A stretch of 64,000 nt of DNA, from positions 9,409,724 to 9,473,723 of the forward strand of contig NC_084815.1 of the NCBI RefSeq assembly GCF_963583255.1. Direction: 5' to 3'. Position numbers and translations under genes: made by a program. The notes below the pieces were generated by a model, which ran no database searches, had not been told where the DNA came from, and was given only the letters and a program-made list of their open reading frames with translations. The DNA is from Pyrus communis (taxonomy: Eukaryota > Streptophyta > Magnoliopsida > Rosales > Rosaceae). This document shows positions 23,648 through 35,066 of the stretch, in pieces; the first letter of the stretch is position 1; each line of letters starts with the position of its first letter.

Positions 23648-26600
23648 CTAACTAACATGACGAAATAAAAACAATAAAGAGAGAGAGTTTAGGAACGCAA
23701 ATCTGATTTTGTGGAATGAAATGTTGAATTGCCCAAATCCTCTCTAGTTGAATGCATGGGTTGCCTCCCAAGAAGCGCGTGCTTTAACGTCTTGTAGCCG
23801 GACGAATTCTCTTCTTAGCATCAATTGGACCCCAGGCATGGAGGGTGACATCCTCCACAACCTGCCCGTCAATATTTGCATAATATGGCTTCAAACGATG
23901 CCCATTCACCTTGAATTCTTGGCCATTCCTCAAGCTTTTGATTTGAACTGCACCATATGGAAAAACATTAGTACAACAAAGGGGCCAATCCACTTAGAAC
24001 GTAACTTACCAGGAAATAAACGAAGGCGAGAATTAAAAAGTAAAACTTTTTGCCCTATGGAGAATGTTTTGCTACGGATCATCTTGTCATGAAAAGCCTT
24101 GGTCTTCTCCTTGTAAATGCAAGCATTCTCATATGCTTCAAGCCTAATCTCTTCAAGTTCATTCAATTGAAGCTTCCCATGAATTAAAGCCGCATCTATG
24201 TCCATGTTGAATGCTTTATTGCCCAATGGGCCTTGTGTTCTAACTCCACGGGGAGATGGCATGGTTTGCCATAGACTAGTTGAAATGGTGACATCCTTAT
24301 GGGTGTTTTGTAGGCCGTTCGATAAGCCCACAATGCATCCTCCAAACGCAAGCTCCAATCTTTTCTTGTTGGCCCAACGGTCTTCTCCAAGATTTGCTTG
24401 ATTTCTCTATTAGACACCTCGGCTTGGCCATTGGTTTGAGGATGATAAGGTGTTGAAACCTTATGTGTGACTTGATATTTCTTGAGCAATGCCTCGATGG
24501 TATGATTGCAAAAATGAGACCCTCCATCACTAATAAGCACTCTTGGCATCCCAAATCTAGCAAAGATGTTAGTTTTGATAAAATCTGCAACAACTCTAGA
24601 ATCATTAGTACGGGTGGCCTTGGCTTCCACCCATTTTGAGACATAATCAACCGCAAGCAAAATATAAGTGAAACCAAATGAAGAACGGAAATGACCCATG
24701 AAATCAATGCCCCAACATCAAAAATTTCAACATTAAAGATGGGCGTTTGCTACATTTAGTCCCTTGCACCTATATTTCCCATGCGTTGACAACGATCACA
24801 AGTTAAACAAAAAGTTCTAGCATCTTTGAAGATTGTAGGCCAATAAAAACCAGATTCTAACACCTTAAGGGCAGTGCGTTATGTGCCAAAGTGCCCTCCA
24901 CATGCATAAGTGTGACAAAAGGTTAGAATTGAATTAAATTCACAATCATGCACACACCGACGAACAATCTGATCTGCACAAAATTTCCACAAATATAGGT
25001 CATCCCATACATAAAATTGTGCCTCCTTCTTAAGTTTATCACGTTGGTGCTTGGTTATGGTGTTTGGAACACGTTTTGACACCAAAAAGTTCACCAAATC
25101 GGCATACCAAGGTTCACTTACCTTAATGGACAGCAATTGTTCATCAGGGAATGTCTCTTGGATGGGTAAGGAGTCCTCATTGCACACCAAACGGCTCAAA
25201 TGGTCAGCCACCACGTTTTCACTCCCTTTCTTGTCTCGAATTTCAATGTCAAACTCTTGGAGAAGAAGCATCCATCGAATTAGCCTTGGTTTGGCCTCCT
25301 TTTTGGTGAATAAGTACTTCAAAGCTGCATGGTCAGAATATACAATCACTTTAGTGCCAAGTAAATATGAACGAAACTTATCTAAAGCGAACACAAAGGC
25401 AAGAAGTTCTTTTTCAGTGGTAAAGTAGTTTAATTGAGCATCATTCAAGGTCCGAGATGCATAATAGATGACATGTGGTTGCTTGTTCTTTCTTTGGCCC
25501 AAAACAGCCTCTTTTGCATAATCGGATGCATCACACATTAGCTCAAAGGGCCAACTCCAATCTGGTTGGATGATAATTGGTGTCGTGGTAAGCATGTCCT
25601 TGAGATGCTTGAACACCTTCTCACATTCCTCGATGAACTCAAAAGTCACTTCCTTTTGTAGGAGACGGCATAAGGGTTATGCAATCTTGGAAAAATCCTT
25701 GATAAATCGCCTATAGAATCCTGCATGTCCAAGAAAAGAACGAACCTCTCTAACCAAAGTAGGAGAGGGTAAGTAATGTACAAGATCTATTTTAGACTTA
25801 TCAACGTCAATTCCTTTTTCAGAGATGATATGACCCAAAACTATGCCTTGTTTCACCATAAAATGACATTTTTCCCAATTTAAAACAAGGTTAGTTTCCA
25901 TACATCTTTTCAAGATTAAAGTGAGATTATACAAACAATCATCAAATGAGTCCCCAAACACACTAAAATTGTCCATAAACACCTCAATAATTTTCTCAAC
26001 GTAATCCAAGAATATACTTACTATGCATCGTTGGAAACTGGCCGGTGCATTGCATAAACCAAATGGCATACGACGATAGGCAAAAGTACCAAATGGACAA
26101 GTAAAAGTGGACTTTTCTTGATCATCCGGAGCTATGACAATTTGATTATAACCCGAATAACCATCAAGGAAGCAATAAAAAGAATGACCGGCTAACCTTT
26201 CAAGCATTTGATCAATGAATGGCAAAGGAAAGTGATCTTTCTTTTGTTGTGGCATTTAGCTTCCTATAGTCAATGCAAACTCTCCAACTGGTTTGAATGC
26301 GTGTGGGCACAAGTTCATTCTCTTCATTCTTCACCGCCGTGACTCCGGACTTCTTTGGAACTACTTGGACCGGTGAAACCCAACAACTATCTGATATAGG
26401 ATAGATGACAACACAATCAAGTAGTTTGATGATTTCCTTCTTCATGACTTCCATCATTGGAGGGTTGAGTCGGCGTTGTGCTTCCCTTGATGGTTTGGCT
26501 CCCTCTTCCATGAGAATTTGGTGCATGCATGTGGTAGGGCTTATGCCCTTGATATCGGCCAAAGTCCACCCAATGGCCGTTTTGTGCTCTTTGAGAACCC

Positions 26601-26741
26601 TCACCAATTTCTCTTCTTCTTGTGCTGTGAGTGAGGATGCCACAATGACGGGCAATGTGTCTTGCTCGCCAAAAACACGTACTTCAAGTGGTTTGGTAAC
26701 GGTTTAAGCTCAAGGGTAGGTGGTTGTTCTATAGAAGGAAG
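23648..26741 (-). pseudogene. E4 pol: RT, RNase H, integrase, decayed (minus)
   Basis: In coding order from 26741 leftwards: protease-RT linker (PVIVASSLTAQEEEKLVRVL), RT with [14 protein letters not shown] and an active-site box reading FMDNFSVFG, RNase H with [13 protein letters not shown] and [13 protein letters not shown], integrase zinc finger, core ([31 protein letters not shown]) and C-terminal domain. It is split over several frames (26212-26655, 25677-26255, 24879-25649, 24196-24699, 23784-23993). The second catalytic Asp of RT is Asn, so RT would be inactive even without the frameshifts. It is cut on the right by S5 at GGAAG. Confidence 0.9.
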
Positions 26742-28807
26742 TGATGCGAAATATATAAGCACACAAATTAAAACCCTCTTTTGACAATTGTAGTATATGT
26801 ATAACCGGGGATTAGGAGGGATCGCTAAATCACTTGAAAACTGACTCAAAAACGTAAAACAAAGGTTAAAACACTAAACTAGACTCAAAGAATGCAAAAC
26901 TAAACACTAAAACACTAAAACAAACCAAAAGACTCAAAACAGCAACAAAACACTCAAAATTGCCTTAAAAACACAATCTGGGCAGTTTTGAACACCTACA
27001 CTAATTTGGACGAATTTGGGTTATAACTTGAATCAAAACACTTAGGAACACAAACTAAGACACTTTCTAACTAAATTGAAACACTAAAGTAAAGGGGGAT
27101 TTAGTTTTGACTAAATTAAAACAAAGAAAATAGAATGTAATGAAAACAGATTGTAAGTACGAATTTGATGAAAATATGGATGGAATGCTAGCTAGAAGGT
27201 TCTTCTCCACACATGTCACACTTGCACACAAGATGATTTTCAGTTGGTCTTTCGATGAATCATGAAACTCAACACCCCGGGTTAATTAGGTTCGCTTAAA
27301 TTAACCTTCAAGTTCTCCTTAAGTTAATGAATTGGATGGGATAGCGCATACAACAATTCAAAACATTCTCCAAAAGTCCTTTACGTGAAAAGCACAATAA
27401 AGATACAATCAAAGATCATTAAGCAACATGAAAATTATAAGTGTTGACGAGGCATTCGTTACTATGATGAGCATGAAACTAGTGCCAAGAATTCATTTAA
27501 CGCGATAGTTTATAAGCGACCTCCACTACTTGTGGATATAAGTTTGTAACTATTAGGTGAAACTCACTTATATTCTAGCATTATATTCTTGCATGAAAAC
27601 TAAGTGTGCACTCTCAATAAACATACACGAATAAGTTATCAATCAAGCAGTTAAACAAATTGAATCCACAACTCATGAAATTCCAACTGAAGGTAATCAA
27701 TTTATATTGCAAGCATAAACATGGTTTTGAATCACCCCCTAGCTAACTAGGGATTTAGCCTCTCATGTTCACAGAAAGAGAAACAAAATTGAAATTAAAC
27801 ATAGAGAACAAAAGATTGATTACACCTAAAACGCCCAACGATTCCACTTTAAATTTCTGCACGTTCAAGCTCCTCTTTCTTCTTTTCCTTGCTGCGGCAG
27901 AGAGGTTTTAGGGGATTTTTGGATGTGATTTTGGTTTAGGAAGGGAGTTAGGATGGTATGATGGTGCGGCAAGGGTTGTGGGTGGTGTATGGAGGTGTAG
28001 AATGGTGGCTGGAATGGAAGAAAGGCTGCGGCAGAGATGTAGATGGTTGATGGTGGTTGTGGCAAAGGATGGAAGGTGGCTGGAATGGATGGAAGTTGCG
28101 GATTGAAGGTGGGAGAGTGATGGTGGTTGCGGCAGAGAGGTAATAGGGTGAATGAATGATTCAAGAATCCTCTAGGGTGCGGCAAGGCTTAGAATATATA
28201 GGGTTTCCAGAAATTAAAACCCTAACTTATTTTGGTTAACTAAAATTAAGTCAAAAGCTTCTAGAATTAGGAAATCAAATCAGAAACTAAAAGGAAATTG
28301 GCTAAAATATGCGGCTAGGGTTTTATTTAGAAAGGGGAATGTGTTTAAGTGCATAAAATAGGACATAAATACCCCCCCTTGCACGGCAAGGGATGGGGAT
28401 AAAGGGAAAGGTGCGGCAAAGGTCCCTAAGGGGTCTAGGCCTTTGTTTTGTGTCCTAAAGTGCATACAAGGCCTTCAAAGTGGCTGGAAAATAAGGACTT
28501 TTAAGATTAGGAAAGGTTGCCAAAATGGGAAACCTAGGCTTAACTTTCCTACTTCAAGTAGGAATCCTTGTTGGAGTAGGAATCCTCGTTGGAGTAGGAA
28601 TCCATCTTCAATTAGGAATTCATATTTCTTCAAGTCTTTAACTCATTCATTCCTCTAGGCACTAAAATAACTAAGGAAACACAACATAAATGCACAAAAG
28701 GAATCTGAAAATACACAAAAGTGACTTTAAACACTAAAATAACTAAGGAAACACAACATAAATGCACGAGAACAAGCCAATTGAGTCGCATAAATATGCT
28801 CCTATCA
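26742..28807 (-). mobile_element. Solo LTR S5 (minus) in E4, target duplication GGAAG
   Basis: TGATGCG...CCTATCA, 2066 bp, flanked by GGAAG at 26737-26741 and 28808-28812, in the protease-RT linker of E4. U3 has a dense set of TGCGGCA words (27890-28190) and AGGAATCC repeats near 28555-28620. The short frames inside are not genes. Confidence 0.92.
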
Positions 28808-28963
28808 GGAAGCAACTTGTTAGTTGAAATTGAAATTGACATTGGAATAGGGGACTTACCATTGAGCCGTGGCAAGGACTCTAGGCAGCCACGGTCTCAA
28901 TCACTTCATCATCAAAGGGCACGGCATGAAAAGCCATGTTTGTGCCGTGGGTTGCTATAGGTG
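28808..28963 (-). pseudogene. E4 protease-RT linker piece between S5 and S6
   Basis: About 150 bp of E4 coding sequence matching 18630-18785 of E2. Both ends are target duplications (GGAAG left, AGGTG right). It is a remnant only. Confidence 0.85.
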
Positions 28964-30989
28964 TGATAGGAGCATATTCATGCGACTTAATTAGCTTGTT
29001 CTCGTGCATTTATGTTGTGTTTCCTTAGTTATTTTAGTGTTTAAAGTCACTTTTGTGTATTTTCAGATTATAAAGCCAAAGTGTGCAAGAAGATGCAAAT
29101 TGGAGTCTTTTGGAGCAAAAGAGGAATGAATGAGTTGAAGACTTGAAGAAAGATGGATTCTTACTTCAACGAGGATTCCTACTTCAACGAGGATTCCTAC
29201 TCCAATAAGGATTCCTACTTGAAGTAGGAAAGTTAAGCCTAGGTTTCCCATTTTGGTAACCTTTCCTAATCTTAAAAGTCCTTATTTTCCAGCCACTTTG
29301 AAGGCCTTGTATGCACTTTAGGACACAAAACAAAGGCCCTAGACCACTTACACACCTTTGCTGCACCTCTCCCTTTCTCTCCTTCCCTTGCCGTGCAAGG
29401 GGGGTATTTAGGTCCAATTTTAAGCACTTAAACACATGCCCCTCTCTAAATAAAACCCTAGCCGCACCTTGCAGCCAATCCCTTTTTAATTTTTGATTTG
29501 ATTTCCTAATTCTAGCAGCCTTTGACTTAATTTTAGTTAATAAAATTAAGCTAGGGTTTTAATTTCTGAAACCCTAATATTCTTGCACTTAGCCGCACCC
29601 TAGGGATCCTCTTTTATTCATTCATTCATCATTCCATTCTTAAACCGCAGCCACCACCACCCTAAATCTATCTCTGCCGCAACCAATCATCCATTGCAGC
29701 CACTTCAAATCATCCATCCACACCTCCATACATCATCCCACCTCTTTGCCGCACCACTATATCCCCATAAACCCATCTAAAAACCGAAATCACAACCAAA
29801 AATCCCCAAAAACCTCTCTGCCGCAGCAAGGAGAAGAAGAAAGAGGAGCTTGACGTGCAGAAATTCAACGTGGAATTGTTGGGCGTTTTAGGTGTAATCA
29901 ATCTTTTGTTCTCTATGTTTAATTTCAATTTTGTTTCTCTTTCTGTGAACATGAGAGGCTAAATCCCTAGTTAGCTAGGGGGTGATTCAAAACCATGTTT
30001 ATGCTTGCAATATAAATTGATTACCTTCGGTTGGAATTTCATGAGTTGTGGATTCAATTTGTTTAACTGCTTGATTGATAACTTATTTGTGTATGTTTAT
30101 TGAGAGTGCATGCTTAGTTTTCATGCATGAATATGATGCTAGAATATAAGTGAGTTTCACCTAATAGTTACAAACTTATATTCACAAGTAGTGGAGGTCG
30201 CTTATAAACGATCGCGTTAATTGAATTCTTGGCACAAGTTTCATGCTCATCATAGTAACGAATGCCTCGTCAACACTTATAGTTTTCATGTTGCTTAATG
30301 ATCTTTGATTGTATCTGTATTGTGCTTTTCACGTAAAGGACTTTTGGAGAATGTTTTGAATTGTTGTATGCGTTGTCCCATCCAATTCATTAACTTAAGG
30401 AGAACTTGAAGGTTAATTTAAGCGAACCTAATTAACCCGGGGTGTTGAGTTTCATGATTCATCGAAAGACCAACTGAAAATCATCTTGTATGCAAGTGTG
30501 ACATGTGTGGAGAAGAACCTTCTAGCTAGCATTCCATCCATATTTTCATCAAATTCGTTTTACAATATGTTTTTATTACAATCTGTGCTCTTTGTTTTAA
30601 TTTCGTCAAAACCAAATCCCCCTTTACTTTAGTGTTCAATTTAGTTAGAAAGTGTCTTAGTTTGCGTTTCTAAGTGTTTTGATTCAATTCATCACCCAAA
30701 TTCGTCCAAATTAGTGCAAGTGCTCAAAACTGCCCATATTGTGTTTTAAGGCAGTTTTGAGTGTTTTGGTGCTGTTTTGAGTCTTTTGGTTTGTTTTAGT
30801 GTTTTAGTGTTTAGTGTTGCATTCTTTGAGTCTAGTTTAGTGTTTTAACCTTTGTTTTACGTTTTTGAGTCAGTTTTCAAGTGATTTAGCAATCCTTCCT
30901 AATCCCTGGTTTAGAACGATCCCTACTTATACATATACTACAATTGTCAAAAGAGGGTTTTAATTTGTGTGCTTACATATTTCGCATTA
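28964..30989 (+). mobile_element. Solo LTR S6 (plus) in E4, target duplication AGGTG
   Basis: TGATAGG...CGCATTA, 2026 bp, flanked by AGGTG at 28959-28963 and 30990-30994. The terminal CA has become TA. Leader words take the form GCTCATCA and the leader hairpin is CCCTAG/CTAGGG at 29965-29980. It is opposite in orientation to S5 and closely related to it in sequence, so the two can pair as inverted repeats. Confidence 0.92.
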
Positions 30990-31448
30990 AGGTGCAGCCA
31001 CTTGATCCATCAATTCTATGCCATTTGTAAGGACCGCTTCAGGTGCATCTTCATGTATTTGATCAAGGTGTGCTTGCGCCAATGAATCAAAGATATCAAT
31101 AGAGAAACATGAGTGATCATCATTAGGAAATCTCATGGTTTCAGAAATATTAAAATCAATCGCTTCCCCATCAAATTTCATTGTTAAAGTGCCTTTAAAC
31201 ACATCGATCTTAGTTTGGGCCATCTTCATGAATGGCCTCCCAAGGAGAAGCAGCAAGGATGGAACATGGGTGGTTTCTTCCATCTCAAGAACGTAGAAAT
31301 CCGTCGGGAAGATCAAGTTATTCACCTGTACTAAAACATCTTCCAATACACCCTTTGGATAGGCATTAGATCTATCGGCCAATTGAATAATCACACCATC
31401 ATTTTTCAATTCACCAAGGTTCATGGATGCATAAATAGAGTATGGCAT
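30990..31448 (-). pseudogene. E4 protease, C-terminal part
   Basis: Minus frame with MPYSIYASMNLGELKNDG, LEDVLVQVNNLIFPTDFYVL and LLLGRPFMKMAQTKIDVFKG, i.e. the protease after the active-site loop. The loop itself (DLGAS) lies on the far side of E5 at 38405 onwards. It is separated from RT by S5 and S6. Confidence 0.85.
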
Positions 31449-33075
31449 TGATAGGAACATATTTAGGCGACTTAGTTGGCTTGTTCTTGTGCATTTACGT
31501 TGTTATTTCTTAGTTCTTTAAGTCTTTTAAGCCATTTTCGTATGTTTTCAGGTTCTAAGGGCTAAAGGAGCAAAGAAGTGCATTTTGGAGCCTTTTGGAG
31601 CACTTTTGGGCTAAGGATGGATAGCTTATGCTTGGAGCCAAAGCATTGGACGAAATTGAAGACCAAGTGAGCCTAGAATCGAAGGAAGAAGGAGGAATCA
31701 AGAATTGGAAACTAGTTTCCATTATGGGGAGTTTCTATTCTTGAAAGGTTTCCAATTATGCAAGTTTCCATATAATGCGGTTGCCTAAATCACATGTTCT
31801 AGAAGCCCTAGACATGTGCCGCACCTTACCTTCCTCTTCTCTCCTAAAATCTGCAAGATTATGTCACAATCCCTTTCTTAAAAGCCTTAGCCGAACCTAT
31901 ACATTCCTTTTCTCCAAAAATCTGCAAGTTTTGCACTTTCCCTTTCTTTTCCTCCCTTGTGCCGCAAGACTTAGCCTTTTTCCCCTAATTCCTGATTTCA
32001 ATTACCTATTCTAAAGGGATTTAACTTAATTCCTGATTCTTAGAATTGATTTAGGGAATTAAACACTTACCTATTTCTGAAAAGCCTTGCCGTGCACTTC
32101 CTTTGACCCTTCCTCTTCCTTGCCGTGCAAGGGGGAGTATTCTTTCATATTTCTAGAGTCTTTGACTTAATTTCTGTTTACCTAAATAACCTAGGGTTTT
32201 AATTCCTGAAATCCTATTAATAAACCTCCTTAGAGGGAGGGGATGAATTTCTGGCGTGAATGGTGAATGAATGAATGTTTTGTGGCTGCAACAAGGAGGT
32301 TTATTAATAGGATTTCAGGAATTAAAACCCTAGTTTATTTAGGTAAACAGAAATTAAGTCAAAGACTCTAGAAATACGAAAGAATACTCCCCCTTGCACG
32401 GCAAGGAAGAGGAAGGGTCAAAGGAAGTGCACGGCAAGGCTTTTCAGAAATAGGTAAGTGTTTAATTCCCTAAATCAATTCTAAGAATCAGGAATTAAGT
32501 TAAATCCCTTTAGAATAGGTAATTGAAATCAGGAATTAGGGGAAAAAGGCTAAGTCTTGCGGCACAAGGGAGGAAAAGAAAGGGAAAGTGCAAAACTTGC
32601 AGATTTTTGGAGAAAAGGAATGTATAGGTTCGGCTAAGGCTTTTAAGAAAGGGATTGTGACATAATCTTGCAGATTTTAGGAGAGAAGAGGAAGGTAAGG
32701 TGCGGCACATGTCTAGGGCTTCTAGAACATGTGATTTAGGAAACCACATTATATGGAAACTTGCATAATTGGAAACCTTTCAAGAATAGAAACTCCCCAT
32801 AATGGAAACTAGTTTCCAATTCTTGATTCCTCCTTCTTCCTTCGATTCTAGGCTCACTTGGTCTTCAATTTCGTCCAATGCTTTGGCTCCAAGCATAAGC
32901 TATCCATCCTTAGCCCAAAAGTGCTCCAAAAAGCTCCAAAATGCACTTCTTTGCTCCTTTAGCCCTTAGAACCTGAAAACATACGAAAATGGCTTAAAAG
33001 ACTTAAAGAACTAAGAAATAACAACGTGAATGCACAAGAACAAGCCAACTAAGTCACCTAAATATGCTCCTATCA
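31449..33075 (-). mobile_element. E5 3' LTR replaced by a U3 palindrome (fold-back)
   Basis: Two 783-bp arms, 31449-32231 and 32293-33075, are inverted copies around a 61-bp spacer. The arm ends pair exactly with no net gap (coordinates sum to 64524 at inner and outer ends). I noted about seven mismatches, roughly 99% identity. Each arm is the U3 part of an LTR, so both outer ends are LTR U3 termini (TGATAGG and CCTATCA) and the leader/U5 part is absent. The polypurine tract lies to the right; the target duplication GGCAT lies to the left (31444-31448). Confidence 0.9.
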
Positions 33076-33097
33076 AATTCTCCCACACTTAGCTTTT
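33076..33097 (-). promoter_or_regulatory. Polypurine tract of E5
   Basis: In element sense AAAAGCTAAGTGTGGGAG then AATT, directly before the U3 end at 33075. This shows that the right arm of the palindrome is the genuine LTR start. Confidence 0.85.
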
Positions 33098-35066
33098 GCT
33101 AGTCCTCGAGCAAAACAAAACAACAAAAGAACACAAAACTAGACAAAACGAACAAAACAAAACCTAAACCTTCCAACATTTGCCTCAGGGATTTCCAATG
33201 CACATGACATGTTAAAAATCATCATTCCCACAGATTTTAGTCATCTTCACACTTAAGTACATTCTTAATCATAGTCACCACATACTAGTTCACAATTAAG
33301 CATTTAAAACCATGTTTTGAATGTAGTAACATGCCTTAGAGAAATTGCTCAATTCCTTACAAGATATGCATTCAATTTTCACTCAGATTTTCTAACTACA
33401 CACCCTAATCTAGTTATATGTGAGAAGATTGATGTAAACATGAAAACGAACACTCACATATATGTATCACAAAGAAGGCAATTTCTGGAGTTAATAAGCA
33501 TGTTTAGATATGATCTCATGAATGGAACGCTACTACTTAGATGCGAGAACCAGTGACACCATATGCTCATACCAAGTTCAAACTCCACAAATTGAAACAC
33601 ATAACACTCAAGATTGAAGTCACGGGTTGTAATGGGGCTTGGGGTGTTTGTCTAACAAAGAAGGGATATGGAAAACAAAGGTTCTTAAAGAAATAGTGAG
33701 CAAAGCATTTGAATCAACTTAGAATTCACTTTTGAATGAAAACTCAACAATTGAACAAAAAGGGAGAATTTAGACAATTTAGGGCCAGATTTGGTGTTTT
33801 GGACCCTTTCTTCAACATTCAAAACTTAATCACTCATTCTTTCATCTTTTCAAGCTCTTCTTCCTTTCTTTCTTTCTTTTCTTTTCTGTTTTTCTTTTTC
33901 ATACATTTTTCACAACTTTTTCTTTTCTTTTGAATCTCAAAACATACATATATACTTAAGAACACACATTCTCTCCCCCACACTCATTTTCTTGCATAAT
34001 GTAACTCAAAAGGAATTCATTTAAGTCATGCTCACTATCTTTTAAGAACAAAGGTGTGGACTGTCCTAAACTAAGCTAGGTGAGGATAATGTGGGTTAAC
34101 AAAGAATGAAGGCTAAACAAGGCTCAACGGGGTTAACTTATACATAAAATGAAGTAGGATACACGGCAATTTGGCTCTGGTGGTGGTCACTACACAACTT
34201 CTTCTTGAATATGTGTTATGCAAATCAATAACATGCTTTGAATGAAATGGGCATGAGTTCTAGCATTTGGAACTATATGATGAAACGCCTTCTAAGTAAT
34301 AACCAAGCAAGGAATAATGAGATCATGCAACGACTTTAGAAAACAATAATGCACAGATTTTTAACTCTCCAAATAACGTTTAGGCTCAAGTCTCACAAGG
34401 TTGTAGCGTTTGTTTGAGTTGCTTCCTTCAAGCATGTTACAAAAACAAATTTTATCTTTTATGATTGCATGTGAAGTCATACATTATAACCATAACCAAG
34501 CATATACCAAGAGTAAATCAAACTTTTCTCCATGTTTATAACTCTTTTTAACAGTCATGCAATTACAAACCAAATCCTCATCATTGTCTTGGAAGGTACC
34601 CTAAGACACAAACACACAAAAACGACTCAAAACACTCTTTTTAGGCTTTTTCAAAACATGTTTTTCAAATTTTTAAGTGATTTTCGGAGTTATAAAACAA
34701 AACACACTACAACACTCCAAAACAGCTTAAAAACACCTTAAAACAGCAAGGAACAACACTTGAAGTTATGAGTGATAAAATCCCACGAATTTGCATCAAA
34801 TATACTTAGTTATCCCCCCCCCCCCAACACTTAAATCAAACATTGTCCTCAATGTTTCAAGCATAAATTCACACAAAACACAAGTAAATATGCAAACAGC
34901 AACTAAACAACATAACATGGCATATTAGAAACAATCAACAAAGAGAAGGGTTTTAGGAACGCAAATCTGGAATTTGGGGGATTCCTAGGGCTTCCTTTGT
35001 TGAATGGATGGGTTGCCTCCCACATAGCGCTTGCTTTAACGTCGTACAGCCGGACGAAGAACACGT
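33098..35066 (-). mobile_element. E5 3' untranslated region
   Basis: Non-coding sequence of about 2 kb with a C-run at 34814-34825 and the conserved hairpin at 34838-34857. Near 35010 it has a diverged TGGGAGGCAACCCA stretch that follows the pol end in all these elements. The short open frames (33317-33556, 33736-33933, 34532-34741) show no domain or bias and I reject them. Confidence 0.8.
34838..34857 (-). promoter_or_regulatory. Conserved hairpin beside a G-run (E5)
   Basis: Perfect AAACATTG/CAATGTTT stem. In element sense it is followed by TTTAAGTGTT and a G-run (C-run on the plus strand at 34814-34825). Confidence 0.6.

Noticed and set aside
31775..32749. Two identical 79-codon frames as a gene pair
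   Set aside because: They are the same U3 segment in the two arms of the palindrome; no coding evidence.
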